From: DATGZX01 sp035296965
GTDB taxonomy: Bacteria > Planctomycetota > Planctomycetia > Gemmatales > Gemmataceae
Assembly: GCA_035296965.1 (NCBI GenBank)
Contig: DATGZX010000101.1
Location: forward strand, 3,255-67,254
Direction of reading: 5' to 3'
Length of the DNA: 64,000 bases
Under the pieces are notes generated by a model, which was not told the DNA's origin, ran no database searches, and worked only from the letters and a program-made list of their open reading frames with translations. Position 1 is the first letter of the stretch; each line of letters starts with the position of its first letter. Position numbers and translations under genes: made by a program. Of this stretch, positions 1 to 9,112 are shown piece after piece.

Positions 1-367
1 GGTGGGCTGTAAACCAACTGCCCGCCAATACAACGAACAGCAAAGACAGAATGAGGCACCTTGTTAGCTTGTACCGAGTGACGGACATGACGGGCCCTCA
101 CAGGAGCTGGAACAGAGCGAAAGCCTTCGTCCTCGAGTCGGAGAACAGGATGCAGGCTGACACCGTTCGTTGTGCGGGGCAAGTGCGCAACCGGATGCGG
201 ACAAGACAAACCTGCTATCGCTATTTTCGGCAAAGTCTCTGCTGTTCTTTTAACCGATTTCTTCGTTAGGGTGGAACGCGGCTGCCCAAGTTTTCGAGCT
301 TCGCCAAATTTGCGCACCCACCCAATCTCCAGCCTAAGATCGGAGTCGAGGGCCGGATGCTCGCCTA
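1..367. other. gene-free left edge
   Basis: No convincing coding region. The short open frames here lack a ribosome binding site and recognisable protein character. The first 26 bases form a 7-bp hairpin (GGTGGGC with GCCCGCC). It was considered as a tRNA remnant and rejected because no T-arm follows. The stretch lies downstream of the minus-strand secretion operon that ends at 368. Confidence 0.5.
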
Positions 368-1510
368 TCAGGGTTTATCCGTCGTCTTCGCCTTGGCCAG
401 CATCGACTTCAGAGCTTGCACGCGATCCATTGGCAACGGCGCAGTAAGAGCTTCGTAGAGGTTCTGGCCAATATGAATGGAGAAGTATTTGTTGTCCACT
501 TCGAAGACGACGTCGCGCTTGCCTATACGAACGACCTTGCCACGCAGAGCAATGTTGCCCAAATTATCCTGCACTTGAAACGATTCGCTGCCGGCCTTGG
601 CACACACCCGGAAATTGCCCTGGTTGTGGTGATTGTAGAAAAACGCCTCCCAGATATTGTCAGTGTGCGCGATATCGGTGAGGAACACGAAACGGGTCAT
701 CTCCAGCTTCTCGGCTGCCGGTTTGGTGGCAGCAATGACCGGGACCGGACTATGGAAAATATCCCTGGCGGCGATGACCGCATACTCCTGCGGGCGCTTC
801 AGCCTCCGAGGGCCCAATGGCCCCGCCGGGCCAGCGCTCCAGGGCACCTGTGCCAGCGGAGCGCCGCCGCGCAGCAGAGTGAGGATGTCGATCGCGAGAA
901 GAGTTCGGTTGATGTTTGGCAACAGATATGGTCGGCTTTCGGCGCCGTTGAGGACCAAGGCCTCGATTGTCAGGTTCAGGTCCAACTCTACTGAGGGTTT
1001 GTTGGGATCCGCGCTTGCGGCGCGCGTAACTTCCACGTCCGCGATCTGGTGAAGGAGAGCGGTGCGATAGAAGCGCGCCAGCATTTCCGTCAAACTGGCG
1101 AGCGTGCCGCGTGCCTGGACCGTGAATACCAATCGAGTGTAAGCGGGCTTCTTACCAGACCGCGCCGAGTTGCCGCCGAAGTTATCGGGAGGTTGTGACA
1201 GCACGGTAAACGACCCCGTCCGGAAATCGCTCCGCTGCATCAATTCGATGAGATACGTCTCGTATTCGCGCCGAGCGAGGTCCACGTCGTCCGGCAAGCT
1301 GATTTGCCGCCAGTGTCGCAGCCTGACCGAATCCGCATCGATGTGCTCGATGCGTTCACGCTTCTGAGCGACTTCTTTCCTGGCGGTTAGAATCACGGCA
1401 TTTTGCTCCTCCAGAGGTCCCAAGAACATCTGTTGGAAGAAGAAGCCTGCTCCAGCCACTCCCATGACAGCTGGCAAGCCTATTTTCAGAAGACGTTGGC
1501 GCCCGATCAC
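368..1510 (-). CDS. GspM/PilO-like T2SS protein with GspC/PilP-like C-terminus
   Basis: Last gene of the T2SS operon, 380 aa. Residues about 10-30 form one membrane helix and residues 35-60 a charged, coiled-coil-prone segment. Residues 60-190 have the ferredoxin-like PilO/GspM look. After a linker, the C-terminal ~140 residues carry AARDIFHSP and then a beta-rich part ending in YFSIHIGQNLYEA, resembling the PilP/GspC homology region. Bitopic M/PilO proteins line the inner-membrane platform and GspC/PilP links it to the secretin, so one polypeptide may do both jobs; this is inference. It starts with GTG, overlapping the upstream GspL stop (GTGA), with an AGGGGGA ribosome binding site. The secretion assignment is firm; the fused C-domain assignment is tentative. 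Confidence 0.7.
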   Translation of the reverse strand: MIGRQRLLKIGLPAVMGVAGAGFFFQQMFLGPLEEQNAVILTARKEVAQKRERIEHIDADSVRLRHWRQISLPDDVDLARREYETYLIELMQRSDFRTGSFTVLSQPPDNFGGNSARSGKKPAYTRLVFTVQARGTLASLTEMLARFYRTALLHQIADVEVTRAASADPNKPSVELDLNLTIEALVLNGAESRPYLLPNINRTLLAIDILTLLRGGAPLAQVPWSAGPAGPLGPRRLKRPQEYAVIAARDIFHSPVPVIAATKPAAEKLEMTRFVFLTDIAHTDNIWEAFFYNHHNQGNFRVCAKAGSESFQVQDNLGNIALRGKVVRIGKRDVVFEVDNKYFSIHIGQNLYEALTAPLPMDRVQALKSMLAKAKTTDKP

Positions 1511-3060
1511 GGCTGTCCCCCTTCGTTGCCTGATGGCTTGCTCGTTGCGACGGTTTCAGCAGGACCGGACTTGGCGGAGTGTGAGTCGCGACCCGTCATC
1601 GATGTCTTGGGGGACGACGCACCGGCAATGTCGGCAGTGATGGTAAACTGCTGGGGGAAGCGGGCACGATCGGCGCCGGTGTTCCGGCTGAGCCCCTTGG
1701 GCTCGACACGGAAGCGCCCCTTCTCGAGCATGCGTTCGATTACGTGATCGACGGGTTGAAAATCATCGAAGGTGACACCCTTGAAAGACAAACGGGCAAC
1801 GTACTTGCCTTTGGCGTTCTGATTCAGACGGTTGCCGCTCCATTGTGTCAGCTCAATCGTTTTCGTGTCGGGGAACTGTTCCGATAGGCCGCGAAGCTCC
1901 TCTATCCACACCACTTCTGCGCCAAGCCACTCGTCCAGGGCAGTGTTGCGCTTCGCTTCTTCTTCCTTCTGGGCCAATTGGCGCTCGAGTTCGGTTCGCT
2001 GGACGGCCAGTGCATCCAGCTCGTCCTCCTGGGCGGAGAGCTGCGCATAACAGAAGGAGATCAGGGCAATCACGGCGGCACACGCCACGCCCGCCGCCAT
2101 GGCCCAGGTTCTTTTGCGGCTCTGCCGGGGCGGCCGTGGTTCACGGGGCCGGACAAAATTGATCGGCCAGCGGCGCTTGTCTGCCTGCAAAGCCAGCAAG
2201 CCCATGGGGCCAGCCAATGCTCCGTTGCTGCCCGGGGGGGCCTCTCTTCCCGAACCGGTGCACGGATCAAAGGTGGAGACCGGCACGCCGAGCACGCTCT
2301 CGAGTTCTTCTCGCAAGGCTTCCGACTCTCCGTTGCTAGCCAAGAAAAGCGCTTGCGCGGGAGGGTGCAGCGGCTGCGCCGCGTACATTGCTAGATTGCG
2401 CTGAACATCGCGGGCCACGGATGCCGGCGCGGCGAGGGCGCGCGTGTACAGCACGACGTCGCCACGGGCTACCGTCAACTCGAAGTCGCCTTCCGATTGC
2501 GTCAGGAGGGCCACGACTGCATCAGGAGCAAGCTGGCTGAATGCCGGCGTCGAGCGAAGCCGTTGTAAACAAGCCAGCGTGACAAAAAACCGCGGCGTTA
2601 ACGCCAGCAGCTTGAGCCCGGCTGAACGGCACAATGCTTGGTACGCCTGGAGCAGTCGTCGCCCGGCAACGAGTGCCAATGCCCGCTGTTCATTCTCGGC
2701 GTCAACCTGTGGGGCGGTTGTGTAATCGATGACCACCTGTTCTACGGGCTCTGTCAACTCCTCAATTACCTGGAGGCGAATAAGAGTTGCTTCCTCCTCC
2801 GCGCTCAGAGGCGGATGTAGGATCTCTTTCAAAATGACGTTTTTGCGGGCAATACAAGCAAGCACAGGGGCAGGCGCGATGCCGGCCGACTTGAGCCGAT
2901 CGCGCAGGGCCCGTCCGAGTTGTTCTGCGCTGTCCGCATCGAGCGGTTGGTCCGCTTGCCAGAGCAAGGTTTGATCGATTTGTATCAGGCCGCGAGCCAC
3001 GCTTCCCGCGATCAAGGCAACCTGTTGCTGTCCCCAATCGAGCGCCAAGAATCGTGCCAT
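1507..3060 (-). CDS. GspL/PilM-PilN-like T2SS assembly protein
   Basis: 517 aa. The N-terminus FLALDWGQQQVALIAGS is the phosphate-1 type signature of actin-like PilM/GspL proteins. This cytoplasmic actin-like region runs to about residue 300. A single membrane helix (about 310-332, WAMAAGVACAAVIALISF) follows, then a coiled coil (ELDALAVQRTELERQLAQKE) and a PilN-like periplasmic domain. It would bind the assembly ATPase on the cytoplasmic side and GspM in the membrane. The start at 3060 has AGAGGAG at ideal spacing; a longer open frame upstream has no such site. It sits between gspK and gspM, overlapping gspM. The C-terminal ~40 residues are low complexity. Confidence 0.85.
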   Translation of the reverse strand: MARFLALDWGQQQVALIAGSVARGLIQIDQTLLWQADQPLDADSAEQLGRALRDRLKSAGIAPAPVLACIARKNVILKEILHPPLSAEEEATLIRLQVIEELTEPVEQVVIDYTTAPQVDAENEQRALALVAGRRLLQAYQALCRSAGLKLLALTPRFFVTLACLQRLRSTPAFSQLAPDAVVALLTQSEGDFELTVARGDVVLYTRALAAPASVARDVQRNLAMYAAQPLHPPAQALFLASNGESEALREELESVLGVPVSTFDPCTGSGREAPPGSNGALAGPMGLLALQADKRRWPINFVRPREPRPPRQSRKRTWAMAAGVACAAVIALISFCYAQLSAQEDELDALAVQRTELERQLAQKEEEAKRNTALDEWLGAEVVWIEELRGLSEQFPDTKTIELTQWSGNRLNQNAKGKYVARLSFKGVTFDDFQPVDHVIERMLEKGRFRVEPKGLSRNTGADRARFPQQFTITADIAGASSPKTSMTGRDSHSAKSGPAETVATSKPSGNEGGQP

Positions 3061-3120
3061 ATGTCGTCTCCTCTGTTGCGGGCCTCGCGGCACAACGGTT
3101 GCGCGCCCCGGGGGGAGCTG

Positions 3121-4704
3121 CTATTCCACTCGAATGTTGGAGCCTTTGGGGTCGGATTCAGGAATCGGCAGATCGAAGCCCTTTCCCAAGTCTGTCAAGT
3201 CCCGCCAGTACACGACCTGCGGATGGCCCTTATTGGTGTCGAGGACCGCTTCGACGCGCGCACTCGGACCGCCTCCCTCCAAGTATCCAAGCACCTGCAT
3301 CGCATAGACCTGCGAGCGAGTGGTGATGTACTTGTCGAGGCTTCGCAGGGTCAGGGGTTTGAGGTTTGCTTTGGTGATCAACCAGGCCGGCGTCTGGTAC
3401 AGCGGATCTAACATGTCGGGCCCGGCTTTGGGACGCTGAGCCAAGATGTTTTGAACGTCGCTGCCGCTCAAGCCCGGCAGGGCCAAAAGGATTGCCTTGG
3501 GCGCTGTATTCACGTTGATCCGCCCGGGAATCTCCGATTCGCGTATCGTGGTCAGTTTATCGAGCAGCAGCGGTAGGAGCTTTCCCACGGCCTCAGGATC
3601 GTTCAACGGGCATGCGAAGGCCGTTACCTTTCCCGATTTCTTGTCTGGTATCAAGACCCTGCTGTTCAACAATTCGTACAGAGAATCTAGGGAGCGCAAC
3701 CGTTTGCGCTGAAAATCGATTTTGTCGCGTGTCAGGCGTTCGCCAGTGGGCCCCGCCGTGGCTGCGGTCGCGTTCAATTCCGGCGCCGGACCATAGAGTT
3801 CGAAGGCGATGACATAATTGGCCAGATCCTCACCCACAGCCGAGGTGAGTTTTTCGTGGAGCTTGGTCATCTCCTCCGTGCCGTTCACGAAAACCCGGGC
3901 ATTGTCCTGGGAATCAACGTTTGACTCCCGGCTGTAGATCGTGAGGTAGCGGGACCAACCCTGATTGAACAGGCCGTCGCCTTCGTCTTCATCCGGGTCG
4001 AGTTGTCCGTTGCGGTTGCGGTCGTTGCCGAACAGAAGCCTCGGTGTCACTCCTTTCACCAGCAGGAGTTCCTCCAAACTATCCAGGGGCCCGTTCTTGG
4101 CGCGATAAGGTGGCTGCAAGGCCTGGTAATAGTCGCTTTCCGCACCGCCGGGGCGTGCTTGATCGTCCGCATCCAGCCAATCCACGATCGCGTTGGCGAT
4201 CTCTTCGGTCATGTCCGGCAAGACAAGCAACAGATCGTGCGCCGTCTTACCGCTGCCGTCCAGCTTCATGAGAGCGTTGAGATTGATCTTCCCGGCTTCA
4301 TCCGTCAGCCCGTAGCGGAATGGCTGCTCGCTCGCCAGGCGCTCGTCAATGTCGAGGGGCGAAAGGATGCTGAATCGAGCGTGCATATGCCCCGACGGGG
4401 GCGAGGGCAGCCGCACGTTGAAAAAAGCCTTTGCGTTATGATGCAGGTTGCCCTGCAAGAGCTGACTCATGCTTGCCGGGTCGCTGAGCAATGCAGCCGT
4501 ATAACGAAGTCCGGAACGGGCGGCGGCACGCGCCTGCGTCGAACTCAGGTAACTATCTGCCGCCTTGTACTCGGACATCATCAGATCCAAGAACTGATAA
4601 GCGGCCAGGGCCAGCACGGCGACAATCACGAGAACAACCACCAAGACAATCCCTGCTCGCTGCAGTCTCTTTGGCGTCATCAGAGTGATGCGATGGTAAG
4701 GCAT
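3121..4704 (-). CDS. gspK: GspK, T2SS minor pseudopilin
   Basis: 527 aa, in the long-end size range for GspK, the large tip pseudopilin. The N-terminus has a basic stretch and then the hydrophobic helix GIVLVVVLVIVAVLALAAYQF, preceded by a prepilin-peptidase-like site. As in GspK generally, the Glu at position +5 is missing. The middle contains the GspK helix-hairpin-like pieces (EIANAIVDWLDADDQ and GRINVNTAPKAILLALPGLS). GspK caps the pseudopilus with GspI and GspJ. An alternative start is the internal ATG at 4680 (MTPKRL); neither has a strong ribosome binding site. The gene lies 60 bases upstream of gspL in a minus-strand operon. Confidence 0.88.
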   Translation of the reverse strand: MPYHRITLMTPKRLQRAGIVLVVVLVIVAVLALAAYQFLDLMMSEYKAADSYLSSTQARAAARSGLRYTAALLSDPASMSQLLQGNLHHNAKAFFNVRLPSPPSGHMHARFSILSPLDIDERLASEQPFRYGLTDEAGKINLNALMKLDGSGKTAHDLLLVLPDMTEEIANAIVDWLDADDQARPGGAESDYYQALQPPYRAKNGPLDSLEELLLVKGVTPRLLFGNDRNRNGQLDPDEDEGDGLFNQGWSRYLTIYSRESNVDSQDNARVFVNGTEEMTKLHEKLTSAVGEDLANYVIAFELYGPAPELNATAATAGPTGERLTRDKIDFQRKRLRSLDSLYELLNSRVLIPDKKSGKVTAFACPLNDPEAVGKLLPLLLDKLTTIRESEIPGRINVNTAPKAILLALPGLSGSDVQNILAQRPKAGPDMLDPLYQTPAWLITKANLKPLTLRSLDKYITTRSQVYAMQVLGYLEGGGPSARVEAVLDTNKGHPQVVYWRDLTDLGKGFDLPIPESDPKGSNIRVE

Positions 4705-4743
4705 AGTTTGAGCCTTGAGTGCTAAATCTTTTTCACAAGAGAG

Positions 4744-5676
4744 CTACCGCGGCAATCGGCTCGTGGACTGAATCGCGATCACGTGCCGATAATACCGAAG
4801 CGAGGGTTTGTCGTCCGAACCCTTGTCCGGATTCTGCGAGCCGAATCCCAAGGTAACGGCGATTGCCGCAGGTAAACCGACCGGCTTGCCGTCGGACGCC
4901 AAGGCGGAGCTTTCCCAACGGTCGAGCCAGTCATGGCCATCGAAGTAACTGAATTGCAGGTCCTTTACTTCAGCAGAGATCAGGTCTGGCGACTCATCTG
5001 GCGGCAAGTGAGCGTCTTCCACCGTCGGAACTGTCGTCCAGTCGACCTCATGCCGCGCAAGACCTGACGCCACGCGTCCTTCCTGGATCAGCCAGTAGGT
5101 AATACGATGTAGGTCGCCAGAGACGGTGGATTCGCCGGTCGCGAATGCTTCGCGCCTCAGGGTTGGCTCCGGTTGTCGCGGCACAATGCTTACATGCAGG
5201 TTCAATGCATTCGCACCACCCTGCATTCCATGGCTCACCGCCGGGGGTTGCTCCGGCACGGCTGGCCCCCCGATAGGTGCCACTGGATTCCCATCGGTGC
5301 CAAATGGGCTCGGGGACAGCGGCGCCGACAAAGATTCGATCTTCGGCAAGACGGTGACAGAGTCAGGGGCACCAGGCGCTGGTTCGCGACTTGGCGGGCG
5401 GAGCGTGCTTGGCTGGACGCAGGCAGTCACGTCATCCTCGATTCGGTTCAGCAAGGCGCACACAAGGCTGCTCCGCTCGATCATCTCTCGCCCCTCATCC
5501 ACACGGCGCATTTCCGCGCGAGTGGCGACATACAGGGCTCCAATGAGGAGCAAGCCAATGGCCATCGCGAGGATCACCTCGAGCAAGGTCGAGGCCGATT
5601 GCGAGCGCACAACCATCAGCCGATTTGGCAATCCACCTCTGGTCATCCCAGCCGGCATCTGCAATTGCATGATCAT
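4744..5676 (-). CDS. gspJ: GspJ, T2SS minor pseudopilin
   Basis: 310 aa. A prepilin-type leader of about 28 residues precedes ASTLLEVILAMAIGLLLIGA, with Glu at +5 relative to cleavage before STLLE. The rest is a soluble beta-rich domain with a proline-rich low-complexity insertion (about 95-145), and near the end VKDLQFSYFDGHDW, a typical GspJ motif (LxFxYxDxxxxW). GspJ forms the pseudopilus tip with GspI and GspK. The start overlaps the gspI stop by four bases. A second Met two codons in has better spacing to the GGAGG just upstream, so translation may begin at 5670. Confidence 0.86.
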   Translation of the reverse strand: MIMQLQMPAGMTRGGLPNRLMVVRSQSASTLLEVILAMAIGLLLIGALYVATRAEMRRVDEGREMIERSSLVCALLNRIEDDVTACVQPSTLRPPSREPAPGAPDSVTVLPKIESLSAPLSPSPFGTDGNPVAPIGGPAVPEQPPAVSHGMQGGANALNLHVSIVPRQPEPTLRREAFATGESTVSGDLHRITYWLIQEGRVASGLARHEVDWTTVPTVEDAHLPPDESPDLISAEVKDLQFSYFDGHDWLDRWESSALASDGKPVGLPAAIAVTLGFGSQNPDKGSDDKPSLRYYRHVIAIQSTSRLPR

Positions 5677-6212
5677 TTCCCTCCGTTAGGTGCGGAAGAA
5701 GTAGGGGGCCCGGATGAGGCTGGAGCTGCCTGCGAGTGGCTTCCGGTTGTGTCGGAGGAGATTGCCCCGGGCCGGCTCGAGTCGTTCTGATTTGACTCGC
5801 CGGCTAGACCAGACCGCTCCCCACGCAGCGCTGGATCGAGGACCATTTGACTGAGAGACCACTCTGTCCGGACTCCCTTGGCGTCCAAGCGTGCGATGGT
5901 GACGTGGGTATCCCACAGACCGCCAAGCAGGTTGCGCTTGCACGCCACCGACCAGTGCCAGTTGGGATCGTCCAGATAGGCGACGTCTGTTTGAGGCACC
6001 AAGGGAATGACTCCCACGTCGAGCTCGGCCAACTTGGTCTGACACAGTTGAATCGCCTGAAGCTGGAGGCGCACGTCCTCGCCACGCTCGCTCCCCAAAT
6101 TCACCAGTTGGCCAATCCCAACCAGGGAGAACAGAAAGATGGCCAAGGCGAGGACGACCTCCAGGAGCGATAACGCCTTGCGCCCTCTGGGAGATTGGCT
6201 ACTTCGTCTCAT
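5673..6212 (-). CDS. gspI: GspI, T2SS minor pseudopilin
   Basis: 179 aa. A short basic leader (RRSSQSPRGRKA) precedes LSLLEVVLALAIFLFSLVGI with Glu at +5. The downstream segment, QLCQTKLAELDVG, matches the GspI helix that contacts GspJ. GspI nucleates the tip complex. The ATG lies inside the 3' end of gspH (14-base overlap) and the stop overlaps gspJ, which suggests translational coupling of three consecutive minor pseudopilins. The C-terminal ~45 residues are low complexity (Ser/Pro/Gly) and probably disordered. Confidence 0.86.
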   Translation of the reverse strand: MRRSSQSPRGRKALSLLEVVLALAIFLFSLVGIGQLVNLGSERGEDVRLQLQAIQLCQTKLAELDVGVIPLVPQTDVAYLDDPNWHWSVACKRNLLGGLWDTHVTIARLDAKGVRTEWSLSQMVLDPALRGERSGLAGESNQNDSSRPGAISSDTTGSHSQAAPASSGPPTSSAPNGGK

Positions 6213-6843
6213 GGGTGGGGCCCTTGAGCGGCACTCTTACGACCGTAACGAAGCCGGTAAACGCTCGCAGCTTCAAGAGCGCTGGCCGGGCGCCGCGCAT
6301 GCGGAAAACGAGCTTGACATCTTGGCGAGGCCGCCCGTCGGGCATGAATACCGTCAAGGCAGACCAGCGCGACGAATCTTGCCGGTTCGCTGACGGCGGC
6401 CCATCTTTGGTGGCTTCAGGGTCGCCCTGGGCTTTTGTCAAATCAGGCTCTGTGTCGGCCGCCAAAGGTTCGGTCGCGGCGGGCACCGAGAATTGAATGC
6501 CCTTGGGCAAATCCTGCTCCACGATCCAGGGTCGTTTGCCCTGGGCAAGTTTGTCGTCGGCGGCTCGGGGCAATTTAATATCCGTCCAAAACTCGGGGCT
6601 GTCGGGGGCGATGCGATATTTGCCCTTGCTCGGCAGGATGGCGAATCGGTACGGGCGGCCTTCGTCAACGGCGTGGATGCGCGCATTCGTAAATGCTGCC
6701 CTGACCTGGTCCGTGGCTGCCTGGACGCGGGAATCGCCAAAGATCACGTCGACCGACTGATAAGCGAAGGTCGCCAAAAGCAGCAGGACAGCCATCACGA
6801 GCAGGAGCTCCAGCAACGTATAGGCTGGTCGAGAAACCTTCAT
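6199..6843 (-). CDS. gspH: GspH, T2SS minor pseudopilin
   Basis: 214 aa. The N-terminus MKVSRPA is followed by the methylation-type helix YTLLELLLVMAVLLLLATFA (Glu +5). The next part, VQAATDQVRAAFTNARIHAVDEGRPYRF, is the usual GspH helix followed by the first beta strand. A strong GAGGAGGG ribosome binding site precedes the ATG. It is the second pseudopilin after gspG and overlaps gspI. The middle contains a variable, charged segment (about 110-160) with no family match that I recognise. Confidence 0.86.
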   Translation of the reverse strand: MKVSRPAYTLLELLLVMAVLLLLATFAYQSVDVIFGDSRVQAATDQVRAAFTNARIHAVDEGRPYRFAILPSKGKYRIAPDSPEFWTDIKLPRAADDKLAQGKRPWIVEQDLPKGIQFSVPAATEPLAADTEPDLTKAQGDPEATKDGPPSANRQDSSRWSALTVFMPDGRPRQDVKLVFRMRGARPALLKLRAFTGFVTVVRVPLKGPTHETK

Positions 6844-6911
6844 GGCCCGGCCCTCCTCAGAATAAAATCTCGCCTTCGGGCTCGACGCCGGCGGGCGTTG
6901 CCAGGCACGAA

Positions 6912-7355
6912 TCAGTTGCCGGCCTGTGCTGGCGGCGCATCAGACCAGTTGCCGATGATGCCCGTTGGGTCGTTTGCCTTTGGGCCGAGGGACCAAATGT
7001 CCGGCTTTTCCGAGTCGGTGTTGTGCGTTCCCGGTTGAGCGTATTGGTATTCATGGCCCCAGGGGTCGAGCAGAGAGCGTTGATCCGCAAATTTGTCGCC
7101 GCCGTTCGGCCCCGGCTGAGCCAGCGCACCCAGCGTAGCGGGATAATCGTTATACTTGATCCGGTAACTCTCGACAATTTCCGTCAACGTCTTGACGTCG
7201 ATCCGGGCCCGATCCTTCTTGGCCTCGTTGAGGTAGCGCATGTAGATCGGGACGGCCGCTCCGGCCAGAACAACGAGAATCGCCACGACGACCAGCATTT
7301 CCATGAGAGTGAACGCGGATCGCCTTGCGGCGCTTTTGGTGGGTTCAAGCTTCAT
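6912..7355 (-). CDS. gspG: GspG, T2SS major pseudopilin
   Basis: 147 aa, the expected size. The leader MKLEPTKSAARRSA precedes FTLMEMLVVVAILVVLAGAA, the canonical pseudopilin helix with Glu at +5. The C-terminal domain has the GspG pattern YNDYPATLGAL and then LLDPWGHEYQY, with acidic residues near the end (TDSEKPDIWSLGPKAND) that in known GspG bind calcium. A GAGGAG ribosome binding site precedes the ATG. It is the main subunit of the pseudopilus that pushes substrates through the secretin. It is separated from gspF by about 50 bases and from gspH by 68. Confidence 0.92.
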   Translation of the reverse strand: MKLEPTKSAARRSAFTLMEMLVVVAILVVLAGAAVPIYMRYLNEAKKDRARIDVKTLTEIVESYRIKYNDYPATLGALAQPGPNGGDKFADQRSLLDPWGHEYQYAQPGTHNTDSEKPDIWSLGPKANDPTGIIGNWSDAPPAQAGN

Positions 7356-7404
7356 ATGTCGCTCTCCTCGCTAAGATGACAAGGTACTTAGCCATGCTCC
7401 ATGC

Positions 7405-8613
7405 TCATTTCACTGTGCTGCTCATTTTGAATATCGGCAACAGCAGGCCCGCAACCACCACGAGCGTGATGGCCGCCATGACCAGCAGCATCAATGGTTC
7501 GAGAAGACGCACGAACAGATCGAGCTGCCGGGTCGTGCGCTTTTCGAGGCCATCCGCGACGTCCACGAGAACGCGCTCGAGGTCATTGCTTTCTTCCCCC
7601 ACGCTGATCATCTCGACCATGTCCCGTGGGAAGTGCGGACACGCCGCCAAGGGCGTGGCCAGGGTTTCTCCGGACTGAATATTGTCAGCCGACTTTTCAA
7701 TGGCCATCGCCAGCACACGGTTGCCTGTCGAATCCTTGGCGATCCGCAAGGCCTGGAGGATAGGAATGCCGTTGTGAAGCAATGTGCCCAGGATGCGGGA
7801 AAATCGGGACAAGGCCAGGTGTAAATAAATTGTGCCCGCGGCAGGAATGCGTAGTCTCCAGCCGTCGAGCCAAAGACGGCCGCTATCGGTGATGATCCAA
7901 GACCGGAACGAGTACATGACCACTGCCGCGACCGCGATCATCCACCAGCCTTGCCGCTGGAGCAGATGGCTTGTCCCCATGAGCGCTTGGGTAATAACGG
8001 GCAACTCACCTTTTTCCTGCAGCTTTTGGAACATCGGCTCGAACTTGGGCACGAATGCCACGACGAGCACATTCAGCACAACGAAGCCCACCACGGCCAG
8101 AAAGATCGGATAGGCCAGCGCCCCGACGACCTTTGCCTTGAGGTCTTCCTGATGTTCCGCGAAGTCGGCGATGCGCCGGAGGACATCTTCGAGGAAGCCG
8201 CCTTCTTGGCCGGCATGGACCATGCTGACAGCCAGCTCGTTGAAGGCCTCGGGATACTGAGCCATCGCTTCGGCGAGACCTGTCCCATCGGCAACCCGCT
8301 TGCGCACTTCGCGGACAATGGCGCCGAGGGCCGGTTGAGATCCCTGCCGTTCGAGGATTTCGAGACTGCGCAGGAGCGGCACGCCCGAGCGCAGCAAATC
8401 TGCGAGCTGGGCGAAGAAAACGGACACGTAGCGGGCGCGAATGCGGCGGCCGCGGCGGAGCGCGCCTGCGCCGGCCGCAACCGGAGCGACCTTGACGGGA
8501 AGCAAGCCGCGTGCGCGCAGGCTGGCCACCACTTCGCTCTCGCTGCCGGCAGCCAGAGTTCCCTGGCTGCGTTGACCAGTCCGCGCTACCGCGGAGTACG
8601 TGTATTCCGGCAC
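7405..8613 (-). CDS. gspF: GspF/PilC, T2SS inner-membrane platform protein
   Basis: 402 aa, standard for the family. It has two homologous T2SSF domains: residues about 60-185 (FFAQLADLLRSGVPLLRSLE) and about 265-385 (FSRILGTLLHNGIPILQALR). Three membrane helices lie at about 168-190, 222-240 and 370-392. GspF is the polytopic hub that couples ATPase motion to pseudopilus growth. The start is GTG with GAGGAG four bases upstream. It is the first gene of the visible minus-strand operon. The GspE ATPase that normally precedes it is not here, so it must be encoded elsewhere. Confidence 0.92.
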   Translation of the reverse strand: MPEYTYSAVARTGQRSQGTLAAGSESEVVASLRARGLLPVKVAPVAAGAGALRRGRRIRARYVSVFFAQLADLLRSGVPLLRSLEILERQGSQPALGAIVREVRKRVADGTGLAEAMAQYPEAFNELAVSMVHAGQEGGFLEDVLRRIADFAEHQEDLKAKVVGALAYPIFLAVVGFVVLNVLVVAFVPKFEPMFQKLQEKGELPVITQALMGTSHLLQRQGWWMIAVAAVVMYSFRSWIITDSGRLWLDGWRLRIPAAGTIYLHLALSRFSRILGTLLHNGIPILQALRIAKDSTGNRVLAMAIEKSADNIQSGETLATPLAACPHFPRDMVEMISVGEESNDLERVLVDVADGLEKRTTRQLDLFVRLLEPLMLLVMAAITLVVVAGLLLPIFKMSSTVK

Positions 8614-9112
8614 GATCTCCTCACGCTCGCGTTGCGGGCAATGTAAATCCTTGTGACCTTGGCACCGATTCCGCTATCATTCGAGCTTGCACAGCTCGTG
8701 ATGGCCGGGAGAGGGCAGGTGGTTGAGGAAAATCAGTGTCAATCGTCCAATGATTAACAAACCATGTAGCGGGTAGAGCCTTGGCAAGGAATCTTTTTTG
8801 CCCTGGTGGCCGATAACAGTAACCGAGGAATTCAGGGGCCTCGGCCGACCAAGGCAATAAGGACTTCTCGAACAGTCTCCCGTTGGGGGCGAGGTTTAGC
8901 GGCATCCTCCGCGGTGGTTGGTTGGGCAATCAATGCTTGGCGCGAGAGTTTCGGAACCTCCTGTTGCAAACTCTGGCCTCGGGGATGCATGCGAAGGTAG
9001 GAATCAAAAACAACCATAATGGCAGGCTAATTATCCCCCGGCAGGCAACATATGTCAATGATAGTTTTCCTTTCGGCACCAAGCAAGTTTTGTGCCGTCG
9101 AATGAGGTAATC
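8614..9112. other. 500-bp divergent intergenic region
   Basis: This separates the minus-strand T2SS operon from the plus-strand BON gene, so it should hold both promoters. Short open frames on the minus strand (8621-8929 and 8832-9017) share some residues in different frames but lack a ribosome binding site and family character. I cannot place a promoter with confidence. Confidence 0.4.

Noticed and set aside
1..60. possible tRNA-Tyr anticodon arm (CTGTAAA loop) at the left edge
   Set aside because: One mismatch in the stem and no T-loop or acceptor within reach; only the hairpin remains.
8621..8929. 102-codon minus-strand frame upstream of gspF, considered as the missing GspE
   Set aside because: No Walker A/B motifs, no ribosome binding site, too short.
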